A stretch of DNA of 64,000 nucleotides, taken from assembly GCF_000196435.1 (NCBI RefSeq), contig NC_010161.1, positions 186,001 through 250,000 of the forward strand, given 5' to 3'. The position numbers were made by a program, and so were the translations under genes. The notes under the pieces are model-generated. The model ran no database searches and had not been told where the DNA came from. It saw nothing but the letters and a program-made list of their open reading frames with translations. Origin of the DNA: Bartonella tribocorum CIP 105476. Its GTDB lineage: Bacteria; Pseudomonadota; Alphaproteobacteria; Rhizobiales; Rhizobiaceae. Shown here piece by piece: positions 18,893 to 31,000 of the stretch (its first letter is position 1; each line of letters begins with the position of its first letter).

Positions 18893-19486
18893 ATGTCCAC
18901 TATAACTGTATCTAAAAAATATGAATTGACTAATGAAAATCACACTTTTGAAGGGATTACTGTACACCGCATTCGTGCTTTAAGAGATTTTGATGATGTT
19001 AAGGCGGGGGCATTAGGTGGTTTTATTGAAAATGAAAGCAATCTCTCTCATGATGGCAATTGCTGGGTTTATGATGATGCTCTTGTGTTTAAAAATGGTC
19101 ACGTTTATGAAAACGCAAGGGTTTTTGGCAAGGCTGTCGCTTGTGGTCATATCTATGGTCATGCCCGCGTTTATGAGAATGCTATCGCTGCTGGCTATAT
19201 TTATGATAATGCGCATGTTTATGGCAATGCCGTTGTTTCTGATAATTCCCGTGTCTATGGCAATGCTCATGTGTATGGCAAGGCTATTATTTATGATAAT
19301 GCCTATGTTTATGACAATGCTAGGGTTTATGAAAACGCGCGTATAGCAAATGACGTGCATATTTATGAAAATGCTCATATCCATGGCATTGCTGTTATTC
19401 GTGAAAATGTCGGCGGGTCTACTAAAATTAAAACCTATACTGAACGTCTCTCTCCTTATGGCGAGTTAGAAATTGTCTGGGTTTAA
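18893..19486 (+). CDS. Hexapeptide-repeat (left-handed beta-helix) protein, copy 2
   Basis: A 197-residue paralogue of its neighbours. The cap is KKYELTNENHTFEG, HRIRALRDFDDVKAGALGGF, then ESNLSHDGNCWVYDDA. It is followed by some 18 regular turns such as YENARVFGKAVACGHIYGHARV and VYGNAVVSDNSRVYGNAHVYG (about 60-175). The tail KTYTERLSPYGELEIVWV is unlike that of copy 1. AGGGAG precedes the ATG. The repeats are so regular at DNA level that the opposite strand is also open; those antisense frames are artefacts. Function unknown; the protein is probably soluble. Confidence 0.8.
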   Translation: MSTITVSKKYELTNENHTFEGITVHRIRALRDFDDVKAGALGGFIENESNLSHDGNCWVYDDALVFKNGHVYENARVFGKAVACGHIYGHARVYENAIAAGYIYDNAHVYGNAVVSDNSRVYGNAHVYGKAIIYDNAYVYDNARVYENARIANDVHIYENAHIHGIAVIRENVGGSTKIKTYTERLSPYGELEIVWV

Positions 19487-19494
19487 TCAATAAA

Positions 19495-19526
19495 GCAGCG
19501 GCGGGCGCGGCGGGGGCGCCTGCTTT
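19495..19526 (+). terminator. GC-rich hairpin between hexapeptide copies 2 and 3
   Basis: It carries the same 20-base G/C core (19501-19520) as the hairpin after copy 1. An outer GCAG/CTGC pairing closes it and TTTC follows. It is likely a terminator or attenuator duplicated together with the gene. Confidence 0.6.
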
Positions 19527-19591
19527 CAAAATAAATTTTCCATTTCAAATTTTATCAACTGTTTATCACATTAGATTGTGAGGGTACTCCT

Positions 19592-20371
19592 ATGTGCAAA
19601 AAATACGAATTAACCAGCGAAATCAAAAAAATCAAACATGCTCTTACGCGAAATATCACAAGCCTTTATCGCATTCGGGCTTTAAGAGATTTTGATGATA
19701 TAAAAGCGGGTGCTTTAGGCGGTTTTATCGAAAAGGAAGTCAACCTATCCCATGATGGCAATTGCTGGGTCTATGATGATGCTTGTATCTATGGTCATGC
19801 CCGTGTTTATGATGATGCAAAAATACGGCATTATTCGCAAGTCTGTGGTCTCGTTTATGGCAATGCTGAGGTCTATGGCAAGGCTTTTGTCTCTCAATAT
19901 GCAAAGATTTATGATCAGGCTTGTGTTTATGGGAGTGCTCATGTGTATGGCAATGTGTATGGCAATGCTCATGTGAGTGGTGCTGCCCGCGTTCTTGCTG
20001 ATGCTCATATTTATGACCATGCCCATGTTTCTTATGATGCTACGGTTTTTAGTTATGCACGCGTCTATGGTCATGCTAGGGTTTGTGGCTCTGCTTGTAT
20101 TTATAGCCATGCGAAAATTTATAATTATGCTGTGATTAATGGTCGTGCAAAGATTTATGGCAAGGTCTATGGCAATGCGCGCGTGGGGGGCTCTTGTGAG
20201 GTTTATGGCTCTGTCTATGGCAATGCAAAAATCTTACATTGTGCAACAATCTGGGGGCGTGCTTATGGCAATGCAACAATCAATACAAAAAGCAAAGCAA
20301 AGTTGGTTCCCAAAAATTGTGAGGTTTATCAAAGCGATAATGTCGTTAAGATTATTGATAAAACAGAATAA
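19592..20371 (+). CDS. Hexapeptide-repeat (left-handed beta-helix) protein, copy 3
   Basis: A 259-residue paralogue, the longest of the three. The same cap occurs (KKYELTSE, YRIRALRDFDDIKAGALGGF, VNLSHDGNCWVYDDA). About 28 turns follow, including VYGNAEVYGKAFVSQYAKIYD and VYGNVYGNAHVSGAARV. In places the period slips to a bare VYGN, as if turns had been gained or lost by slippage. GAGGG lies before the ATG. The tail (KAKLVPKNCEVYQSDNVVKIIDK) closes the helix. No signal peptide. Function unknown. Confidence 0.8.
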   Translation: MCKKYELTSEIKKIKHALTRNITSLYRIRALRDFDDIKAGALGGFIEKEVNLSHDGNCWVYDDACIYGHARVYDDAKIRHYSQVCGLVYGNAEVYGKAFVSQYAKIYDQACVYGSAHVYGNVYGNAHVSGAARVLADAHIYDHAHVSYDATVFSYARVYGHARVCGSACIYSHAKIYNYAVINGRAKIYGKVYGNARVGGSCEVYGSVYGNAKILHCATIWGRAYGNATINTKSKAKLVPKNCEVYQSDNVVKIIDKTE

Positions 20372-21946
20372 AAATAGGCATGGGGTGCCTTCTTGATAGC
20401 TATAAACGTATCATAAAAGAGAGAATTCATAAAAGAAAGCCGTGCCAACTGATATGACGCGGCTTTCAAATGTCTACCCTTATGAATCATTCCAAATGGA
20501 GTAATGAATTCATATATACAAAACGTATTATATTGCAAGCGCTCTATTGAGATATGAAAACTTATCAAAAGGAATGTAAATGATGCGTATGATCTTTAAT
20601 CACTCTTTTGAATGAGAAGCCTATAAACGCTTTTCGTTGCCATTAAATATATCAATCATAATGTCTTTAACTTAAAGAGATTCATTGAAAACAAAGCCCA
20701 TGATCATGATGCTTCTTTAAAACATTTTAAAACACTAAGCTCAAAATTGAGTTGAGTGAATTTCAAATAACGCATTTTCTAAAATCAAAACATATTAAAA
20801 CGTTTGGTAGCTTTATCAATTCAATCAAAAGAAAATGCCTATTAGACTAATATCTTTTTTAAAAACGTTCTTTTTACATTTACAAGCGTTAATTTTTCAA
20901 AACAAGCTCTCATAAGACAATAAACAACTGCTTTTATCAAATGGAAGGTTTTAAAAATTATTATAAACATCCGTTTCAAACGTTTAAACATTCATTTAGA
21001 AAGGCTTTCATAATAAGCGTATTTTAAACAAAGCTTCTTTGCAAATTAATCGCTCTATTTGGCTAGCAAAATTAAGTAAATCCTGTGCCTTATGATGTTA
21101 CAACGGTTTTGAATTTTACTTGCTTATCTTTGTCTAAAATAGATGCCCTCAAATTTGAGGAGATCTCATTTGGTTTCATATTTTAAAACGATAACTTTTA
21201 AAACGTTTTTTATACCATGTCTAAGGTATATAGTATTCTACTTCTATGGCATTATGCGCCTCCATTTTTTTATGGAAGCGAATATAGTTCTGTTCTAAAA
21301 ACTAGTCTGCAATCTATTCATTAAAAGGCTTTTCATTTCATAAGATATAAAAGACCTCTTTATCGTTTTCTAAACTTTTAGAAAGCGTTTAAAAGCGATC
21401 TTGTCCTTAATCCTTTTATGCAATCTTTATAAATTAAACCTATAAGCTTATGAATGCTTCAAACAGTTAATTTCTTTAATGCCATTTTAAAGGTTTTTCC
21501 CAATTTGGGGAAAAATTATATGATCTGTATTTTCTATAAATGCGTATCTTTTGATACAATTTACCTTATAACAGTTTCAAACGATTACCCTCTTATAGAA
21601 TGATCTAATATTGCTATAACACTCTTTAGATTTTGCGCTCGCCAATTTTGGCGAACGTTAATTTGCAATTAACAATCCAATCTTTAAAATAAGAAGTAAT
21701 CTTTAAAACGTATGTTATCGATAATTCCAAACGATTAAATTTTAAAACAATGTGATTTGTGCTGTGATAAAAACGTATCATAAAATTTATGAACTGTTAT
21801 GAATGATATCGGCTTTTCATTTCATTTGAACGTTTACATGCGTTATAATATTTACATCATGATTTGCTTTTTATGATCTATTCATACATAGCAATCTTAT
21901 ATAAAAAATAGTCAAATGAATCACGTATAAAAGGATGGATTCCTAA
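20372..21946. other. Gene desert upstream of the giant adhesin
   Basis: About 1.6 kb, very AT-rich, without a supported gene. A stem-loop at 20435-20467 (GAAAGCCG with CGGCTTTC) has its T-rich side on the minus strand. Remnants of the adhesin's original upstream region could lie here, but none could be recognised. Confidence 0.5.
20435..20467. terminator. Stem-loop downstream of the hexapeptide-repeat genes
   Basis: An 8-bp perfect stem, GAAAGCCG (20435-20442) with CGGCTTTC (20460-20467). Flanking T tracts are better on the minus strand (CTTTCTTTTATG), so direction is uncertain. Confidence 0.45.
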
Positions 21947-22069
21947 GTGGATTCATATAAAATAATTACACTCAACATATTGACTTTATTGTGTTTTTAT
22001 TTATAATGTGTATTCTTATTTGGTTATAAGGCGGAGGTCAATAATGCTACCTCTGTTGCTGTAGGTCAT
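21947..22069 (+). pseudogene. Signal-peptide remnant of the giant adhesin, interrupted by a stop codon
   Basis: Upstream of the open frame and in the same reading frame, a GTG at 21947 begins MDSYKIITLNILTLLCFYL, then TAA at 22004-22006, then CVFLFGYKAEVNNATSVAVGH, which joins the adhesin head without a break. The segment has a Lys and then a hydrophobic run, as in a signal peptide. An AAGGA lies 11 bases before the GTG. Without the stop this would be the natural N-terminus, so the gene is probably inactivated, or depends on readthrough or recombination with another copy. Confidence 0.6.
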
Positions 22070-25000
22070 TTGGCGCTCGCTGAAGGCAAAAAAAGTATTG
22101 CAATAGGTGGTGAAGGTAGATGGGAAGATAACCCAATTCCGCCTGAGGGGCGTACCATAGCACAAGGTGAAGAATCGATTGCTATTGGACGTCGTGCTAA
22201 AGCGATTAATGATCAAACTCTAGCTATAGGTTCTCATGCACAGGTGACGGGGAATAGAAGTATTGCTTTAGGTTATGATGCGCTGTCCTCAAAAGAGAAT
22301 AGTATTGCTATAGGTTACATGTCTCACGCTTTGGGGAAAAGCAGTGTCGCAATAGGTGGCGAATATAATGCAGGTAAGGAAAACGATTATACAACTGCTA
22401 AGAGTGATTATTCAACAGCTGTAGGTGCTGTTTCTAAAGCTTTAGAATATGGTTCGACTGCTCTTGGTCACCGTGCATATGCATTTGCTAAAAATGCTAT
22501 TTCTATAGGTTTCTATTCAGAAGCAAATGGAGTTGGAAGTATTGCTTTAGGTTCCGATTCTAATGTAAAGGTTGATGGTGGTGTTGCTATCGGAAACAAC
22601 TCTGTATCCAATAGGGCTGCTGGTGTTTTTGGTTATGCTCCTTCGTTAAAGGGTGAGGTTGCAACAAATGCTACAGCTCAGTGGAAAAGTACATCAGGTG
22701 CAGTGAGTGTTGGTGATTTTGGTCAGAACATAACGCGACAAATTATAGGTGTAGCAGCTGGTAGCGACGTGACTGATGCAGCAAATGTAGGGCAGTTAAA
22801 AGATTTAAAAACATTTGTGAAAGAAAATGGCTGGAAACTGTCTGTTGGCGGTAAAAATGGCAAGACTGTTCTTATGGACAGTGACGTAGATTTTTCCACT
22901 GGAAGTACAAACCTTAAGATTACCAAAGGCAATGAAGATAATAAAGTAAAGTTTGATCTTGCTCAAGACGTTACGTTAACAAGCTTAAAAGCAGGTACAA
23001 ATACCTTAGATGCAACAGGCTTAATAATTACGGGTGGACCTAAGATAACAACCGGTGGCATTGATGCTGGGAATAAAAAGATCACAAGCATTAAAGATGG
23101 AACACTTTCAGCAGATTCACATGAAGCGGTAAGTGGTTCGCAGCTTTTTGCAGCAAATAATGAAATTGCTAATGTAAGAGACAGTATTCTTGTTAAGCAA
23201 GTAACAGAGATGTCTTTATCGCGCAGTCTTCGTGATAGTGGAGCCGGTTTGATCACCATTGGTAGAGGCACTGGTGGCAATGAAATCAGTATCTTGAACA
23301 AAGGGAATGCAGGGCGGAAACTTTCCGGTCTCTTGGGTGGAGATCTCAGTGCAAGTTCAGACGAAGCCGTCAATGGTGGTCAGCTAAATAGTACAGCTAC
23401 CCACGTAGCGCGGTATTTGGGTGGTGGTATTGACTTTGGAAATGGTCAATGGAATGAAGCAAAATTCAAAGTTAAAACTTTGAACTCAGAGAACAATGAA
23501 GTTGAAGAAAAAACCTATGATAGTGTATCAGAAGCTTTAGAAGGTATAGGTCTTTCTTTTACAGAAATTGGTAACAAAATTAACAATGAAGTTAACAATA
23601 TAGTCAATGACAGCCTAGTTAAGCAGGATGACACCACAAAGCAGATTACTATAGGTGGTGCGAATGAAGGCAGTACAATCAGTATAGCAAATAAAGATGG
23701 CGCCTCACGGACTATTTCTGGTGTTGCGGCTGGTACTGCGGATACTGATGCGGTGAATTTTTCACAACTGCAAAAAGTTGAAAAAGATGTAAAAGAACAA
23801 GTAGCAGCCAGTAGCTTTGTTAAACAGAATTCTGAAACGAGACACATCACGATAGGTAAAGAAACAGATGGTGATAAAATCGATGTTGCCAATAACAAAA
23901 ACGAACAGCGTACGCTTACCGGTATAAAGGATGGGGCACTCTCAGCAGATTCACATGAAGCTGTAAGTGGTTCACAGCTTTTTACGACCAATCAAAATGT
24001 TACGACTGTAACAAGTGGTCTCAAAACAGCCTCTGAGAATATAGCCAAATATTTAGGTGGAGGAGCTAGTTATAAAGAAGGCGCATGGACCGCTCCCACT
24101 TTTAAAATAAAGTCAGTTAACACGGATGGTGAGGAAAAAGAAGCGACTTATTCTGATGTAGCAAGTGCTTTGAGTGGAGTTGGTAGTTCTATCACGAATG
24201 TTCAGAATAAGTTGACTGAACAGGTTAATAATGTGGTTAACAAAGTTGAAAGCGAAAGCTTTGTTCAACAAGATAAAACAACGCATAATCTCACTATTGG
24301 AGCGAAAGTAGCAGGCGGTGAAATCAACATTGCCAATAAGGACAAGGGCGACCGGACGCTATCTGGTTTGAAGGCAGCAACCAAGGATAATGAAGCAGTT
24401 AACAAAGGTCAGCTTGATACGAATATCAAGAAAGTAGAAGATAAATTAGCAGAAGCTGTCGGTAATGTTACACAACAAGTTCAAGGTGATGCTTTATTGT
24501 GGAGCGATACCGATAACGCATTTGTTGCTGATCATAAGAAGGATGGGGCGAAAACAAAGAGTAAGATTACCCATCTTTCGGATGGAAATATTGCTTCTGG
24601 CTCTACAGATGCCGTTACGGGTGGTCAACTTTATTCGATGAACGAGCAGCTTGCGACCTATTTTGGCGGTGAAGCAGGTTATAATGAAAAAGGAGAATGG
24701 AAAGCACCTACCTTTAAAGTCAAAACTGTTCAAGAAGATGGTAACTCTGAAGAGAAAGCGTATCAAAATGTAGCAGAAGCTTTGGCAGGAGTTGGTACAT
24801 CTTTTACAAATGTTCAGAATAAAATTACCAATGAGATAACCAACCAAATTAATCATCTTCAATCAGAAGATTCAGCGGTTGTTCATTATGATAAAGATGA
24901 TAAAAATGGCACCATTAATTATGCGAGTATCACTTTAGGTGGTAAAGATAAAACTCCTACGGCCCTCCATAATATTGCTGATGGTGCGATTTCTTCAGAA

Positions 25001-28000
25001 TCTCATGATGCAATCAATGGTAAGCAGATTAACAAAATCGGTGAGGATATTGCAAAATTCCTCGGTGGTGAAGCATCATTTAAAAACGGTGTCCTTAAAA
25101 GTCCCACCTATAAATTATCTTACATTGCCAAAGATGGTGTTGTAACAGAAAGTTCTCTTGATGGTGTTGGAACAGCGCTTGCAGGACTTGATAGTAATAT
25201 CAAGAATGTGAATGATCGTATTAAAGAAGTCTCAGAAGGGGTTGCACAGGATTCTTTAAATTGGAGTAATGCTGAGGGTGCTTTTGTCGCTCAGCATGAA
25301 AAAGAAGGTGAAAAAACAAATAGTAAAATTAAGTATCTTGCTGCTGGAGAGATTTCTGCTGCTTCCACAGAAGCAATTAATGGTTCACAGCTTTTCGAAA
25401 CAAATAATAATGTTGCTACTTATTTTGGTGGTGGCGCTGGTTATGATGAAAAAGGCAACTGGAAAGCACCTACCTTTAAAGTTAAAACTGTTACAGATAA
25501 TGGTGAAGCTGAAGAGCAAGAGTATAAGAATGTAGCGGAAGCTTTTGAAGGTGTTGGTACATCTATTACGAATGTTCAGAATAAAGTTACCAACGATATA
25601 ACGAATAAATTCAACGATTTTACTCAAAATATAACGAATATTACACAACAAGTTCAAGGCGATGCTTTGTTGTGGAATGAGGATGAGGGGGCATTTGTTG
25701 CTGATCATGGTAAAGATGACAAAAAGGCAAATAGTAAGCTTACGCATCTTTTGGATGGCACGATTTCAAAAGACTCGACAGATGCTATTACGGGTAAACA
25801 ACTCTATTCTTTGAGTGATAATGTTGCGAAATCCTTCGGTGATGGTGCCGGCTATGATGCGGAAGGCAACTGGAAAACGCCTACCTTTAAGGTTAAAACA
25901 GTTAAGGATAATGGTGAATCTGAAGAGCAAGAGTATAAGAATGTAGCAGCTGCTTTTGAAGGTGTAGGTGCATCTTTTACGAACATCAAAAAAGATATTA
26001 CCAATCAGATTAATCATCTTCAGTCAGAAGATTCGGCTGTTGTTCATTATGATAAAAAGGACGAAGGTGAAACTGATTATGCGAGTATCACTTTAGGTGG
26101 TAAAGATAAGACCTCCACGGCTCTCCGCAATGTTGCAGATGGTAAGATTGCTAAGGACTCACATGATGCAATCACTGGCGGTCAGATTAATAAGATTGGT
26201 GAGGATATTACTAAGTATTTAGGTGGAGAATCGTCCTTTAAAGATGGAGCTCTTACAGGTCCCAGTTATAACTTATCTGATGTTTCTAAAGACGGTCAGA
26301 TTACGGATAAGTCCTTTACTGATGTTGGCAAAGCCTTTGAAGGTCTTGATAGTAATATCAAGAATGTTAATGATCGTATTAAAGAAGTCTCAGAAGGGGT
26401 TGCACAGGATTCTTTATCATGGAGTAAGGGTGATGGTGCCTTTAGTGCGCAGCATGGATCAGGAGATACGAAAGCTAATAGTAAGATTAAATTTCTTTCT
26501 GCGGGTGATGTTTCTGCAAACTCGACAGAAGCTATTAATGGTTCCCAGGTTTATTCTTTGAGTGATCAATTTGCTAAGTATTTAGATGTTAACGCTGGTT
26601 ATGATGCGAAAGGGGAATGGAAAGCCCCAAGCTTTACGGTTAATGCTGTTAAAGATGATGGTGTTACAATTGAAGAGAAGAAGTACGATACAGTAGCAGA
26701 AGCTTTGTCTGATGTTGGTAATTCATTCACGAATATTAAAAAAGATATTACGAATGTTGTCAGTGATAGTCTAGTAAAGTGGGATGAAGAGCAACAAGTA
26801 GTCAAGATTGGTGCAGAAAAACACGGTAATAAAATCACAATTTCTGATCAGGATAGTAAAGACAGAATCCTTTCAGGAGTTAAGGATGCAGAGCATAGTA
26901 ATGAAGCGGTTAACAAAGGTCAGCTTGATGATAATGTAACTAAGCTTTCGGACGAAATTGCAGATGTGCGTTCTGTTGCAGTTTTCTACGATGAAGAAGC
27001 AGAGCCAAAAGGTGGCAATCCCCTTATCAGATCAGCGCGTAAAGTTAATAAGACGAGTGTAACGTTTGGAGATCCCCAAACGGGCACAGTTGCATTGCAC
27101 AATGTTGGCAATGGTTCCATTTCTTCAGAATCACATGATGCGATCAATGGCTCTCAGCTTTTTGAGACCAATAAGAATGTTGCAACTTATTTAGGTGGAG
27201 GGGCTAAATATGAGAATGGCGCGTGGGTCGCACCAAGCTTTAAAGTTAAGACGGTTAATGAGGATGGTAGTAAGGTTGAAGAGACGAGCTATGATAATGT
27301 AGCGGCAGCTTTTGAAGGAGTTGGTAGTTCTTTCACGAATATTCATAAAGAACTTAAGAATGAGATTAGCCAAGTTGTAGGGAATAGTCTTGTTAAGCAG
27401 GACGATGCAGGTCTTATCACTATTGGTAAAGAAGTAGCAGGCAGTGAAATCAATGTCGCCAACAAAACTGGTGAAGAACGGACACTTTCTGGTGTTAAGG
27501 CGGCAACCAAGGATAATGAAGCGGTTAATAAGAAACAGCTTGAAGAACATTTGAAAGATCTGTCTAGCAGTCTTCAGTCAGATGAATCAGCAGTTGTCCA
27601 TTATGATAAAACAGGAGATAAAACAGATTATACGAGTGTGACTTTGGGGAAAGGTAAGGATTCTGCTCCTGTAGGTCTTCATAATGTTGCAGATGGTCAG
27701 ATTGCTGAGAGTTCTCATGATGCAATCAATGGCGGCCAGATTAATAAGATTGGTGAGGATATTGCTAAGTATTTAGGTGGAGAATCGTCCTTTAAAGATG
27801 GCACACTTACAGGTCCCAGTTATAAATTATCTGAAGTTACTAAAGACGGTCAGGTTACGGATAAGTCCTTTACTGATGTTGGCAAAGCCTTTGAAGGTCT
27901 TGATAGTAATATCAAGAATGTTAATGATCGTATTAAAGAAGTCTCAGAAGGGGTTGCACAGGATTCTTTATCATGGAGTAAGGGTGATGGTGCCTTTAGT

Positions 28001-31000
28001 GCGCAGCATGGATCAGGAGATACGAAAGCTAATAGTAAGATTAAATTTCTTTCTGCGGGTGATGTTTCTGCAAACTCGACAGAAGCTATTAATGGTTCCC
28101 AGGTTTATTCTTTGAGTGATCAATTTGCTAAGTATTTAGATGTTAACGCTGGTTATGATGCGAAAGGGGAATGGAAAGCCCCAAGCTTTACGGTTAATGC
28201 TGTTAAAGATGATGGTGTTACAATTGAAGAGAAGAAGTACGATACAGTAGCAGAAGCTTTGTCTGATGTTGGTAATTCATTCACGAATATTAAAAAAGAT
28301 ATTACGAATGTTGTCAGTGATAGTCTAGTAAAGTGGGATGAAGAGCAACAAGTAGTCAAGATTGGTGCAGAAAAACACGGTAATAAAATCACAATTTCTG
28401 ATCAGGATAGTAAAGACAGAATCCTTTCAGGGGTTAAGGATGCAGAGCATAGTAATGAAGCGGTTAACAAAGGTCAGCTTGATGATAATGTAACTAAGCT
28501 TTCGGACGAAATTGCAGATGTGCGTTCTGTTGCAGTTTTCTACGATGAAGAAGCAGAGCCAAAAGGTGGCAATCCCCTTATCAGATCAGCGCGTAAAGTT
28601 AATAAGACGAGTGTAACGTTTGGAGATCCCAAAACGGGCACAGTTGCATTGCACAATGTTGGCAATGGTTCCATTTCTTCAGAATCACATGATGCGATCA
28701 ATGGATCTCAGCTTTTTGAGACCAATAAGAATGTTGCAACTTATTTAGGTGGAGGGGCTAAATATGAGAATGGCGCGTGGGTCGCACCAAGCTTTAAAGT
28801 TAAGACGGTTAATGAGGATGGTAGTAAGGTTGAAGAGACGAGCTATGATAATGTAGCGGCAGCTTTTGAAGGAGTTGGTAGTTCTTTCACGAATATTCAT
28901 AAAGAACTTAAGAATGAGATTAGCCAAGTTGTAGGGAATAGTCTTGTTAAGCAGGACGATGCAGGTCTTATCACTATTGGTAAAGAAGTAGCAGGCAGTG
29001 AAATCAATGTCGCCAACAAAACTGGTGAAGAACGGACACTTTCTGGTGTTAAGGCGGCAACCAAGGATAATGAAGCGGTTAATAAGAAACAGCTTGAAGA
29101 ACATTTGAAAGATCTGTCTAGCAGTCTTCAGTCAGATGAATCAGCAGTTGTCCATTATGATAAAACAGGAGATAAAACAGATTATACGAGTGTGACTTTG
29201 GGGAAAGGTAAGGATTCTGCTCCTGTAGGTCTTCATAATGTTGCAGATGGTCAGATTGCTGAGAGTTCTCATGATGCAATCAATGGCGGCCAGATTAATA
29301 AGATTGGTGAGGATATTGCTAAGTATTTAGGTGGAGAATCGTCCTTTAAAGATGGCACACTTACAGGTCCCAGTTATAAATTATCTGAAGTTACTAAAGA
29401 CGGTCAGGTTACGGATAAGTCCTTTACTGATGTTGGCAAAGCCTTTGAAGGTCTTGATAGTAATATCAAGAATGTTAATGATCGTATTAAAGAAGTCTCA
29501 GAAGGGGTTGCACAGGATTCTTTATCATGGAGCAAGAGTGATGGAGCTTTTGTTGCCTTGCATGGGGAAAAAGAAGGAGAGAAGGTAAACAGCAAGATCA
29601 CGTCTCTTGCTGCTGGTTCTATAGCTTCAGGTTCGAGTGATGCGGTTACAGGGGGGCAGCTTTATACCTTGAATCAGACGTTAGCGACTTATTTAGGTGG
29701 TGGAGCAGGCTATAATGAGGAAGGCAAATGGAATGGACCGACCTTTAAAGTAAAAAGCTACAACGAAGATGGTGAGGAAGTTGAAGAAGAACGTGGCAGT
29801 GTTTCTGAGGCATTTGATCTGGTAAACCAATCTTTCACGGATCTTCACAAGGAAGTTAACAGCAAGATTAACCAAGTTTTAGGAGATAGTCTTGTTAAAC
29901 AAGATGAAACATCCAAACTTATCAACATTGGTAAAGAAGTAGAAGGTAGTGAAATCAATATAGCCAATAAAACTGGAGCTTATCGTACTCTTTCTGGTTT
30001 AAAGAAAGCAGAGAAGGGCGATGAAGCGGTTAATAAAACGCAGCTTGATGAGGAAACAGAGGCTCGTACTGCAGCTATTAATAAAGTTAATTCTACAGCA
30101 GTTTTTTACGATATAATAGAAGATGAAGATAGCGGCGATTCCCGTCAGAGATCGCCAGGTTTAAGCAAGAGGAGTGTTACATTTGGAGATGCAGATGCGG
30201 TTGCACTGCGGAATGTAGCAGCGGGTAAGATTGAAAAAGATTCTACGGAAGCTGTAACGGGTGGACAGGTTCATACACTCACTCATGATGTATCGAAGAT
30301 TTTAGGTGGAGGAGTTGGGTTTGAAAATGGTCAGTTGAGCAAAGATAAATTCACAGTTCAAGCTTTCAACTCCGAGAAAAATGCTGTTGAAGGAACAAGC
30401 TATGATAGTGTAGCAGATGCATTTGAAGGAGTTGGTAAATCTTTCACGAATGTTGTTACTAGTTTTAATAAAAAAGTAGATAACATTACGGAATCTGTTC
30501 AAGGTGATGCTTTGTTGTGGGATGATAAAGCAAAAGCGTTTGTAGCGTTGCATGGAAAAGGTGATGCACGAGCCAATAGCAAGATCACGTCTCTTGCCGC
30601 AGGAGATATTACTTCTGGTTCAACGGATGCAGTTAATGGTTCCCAGCTCCATAGTCTAGGAGAAGAAGTTTCAAAGTCTTTAGGAGGAGAAGCTAGCTAT
30701 AAAGATGGCGCATGGTCAGCGCCAAACTTTAAGATTAAAATTGTCAAAGAAGATGGACAGGAAGAAGACAAGAGTTATCCTGATGTAGCGGCAGCCTTTG
30801 CTGGTGTAGGTAGTTCTTTCACGAATATTCATAAAGAACTTAAGAATGAGATTAGCCAAGTTGTTAGTGATAGTCTTGTAAAGCAGGATAAAGAGAGCAA
30901 GGTTATTAAGATAGGCGCTGAAAAAGGTGGAACAAGCATTAACATTGCCAATAGTGGAGATGCTGCACGGGCTCTTTCTGGTGTAAAAGCAGGATCACTC

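Noticed and set aside
19013..20110. Long antisense frames in the hexapeptide genes, rich in Ile/Met/Asn
   Set aside because: They result from the regular six-codon repeat on the coding strand; composition is not protein-like.
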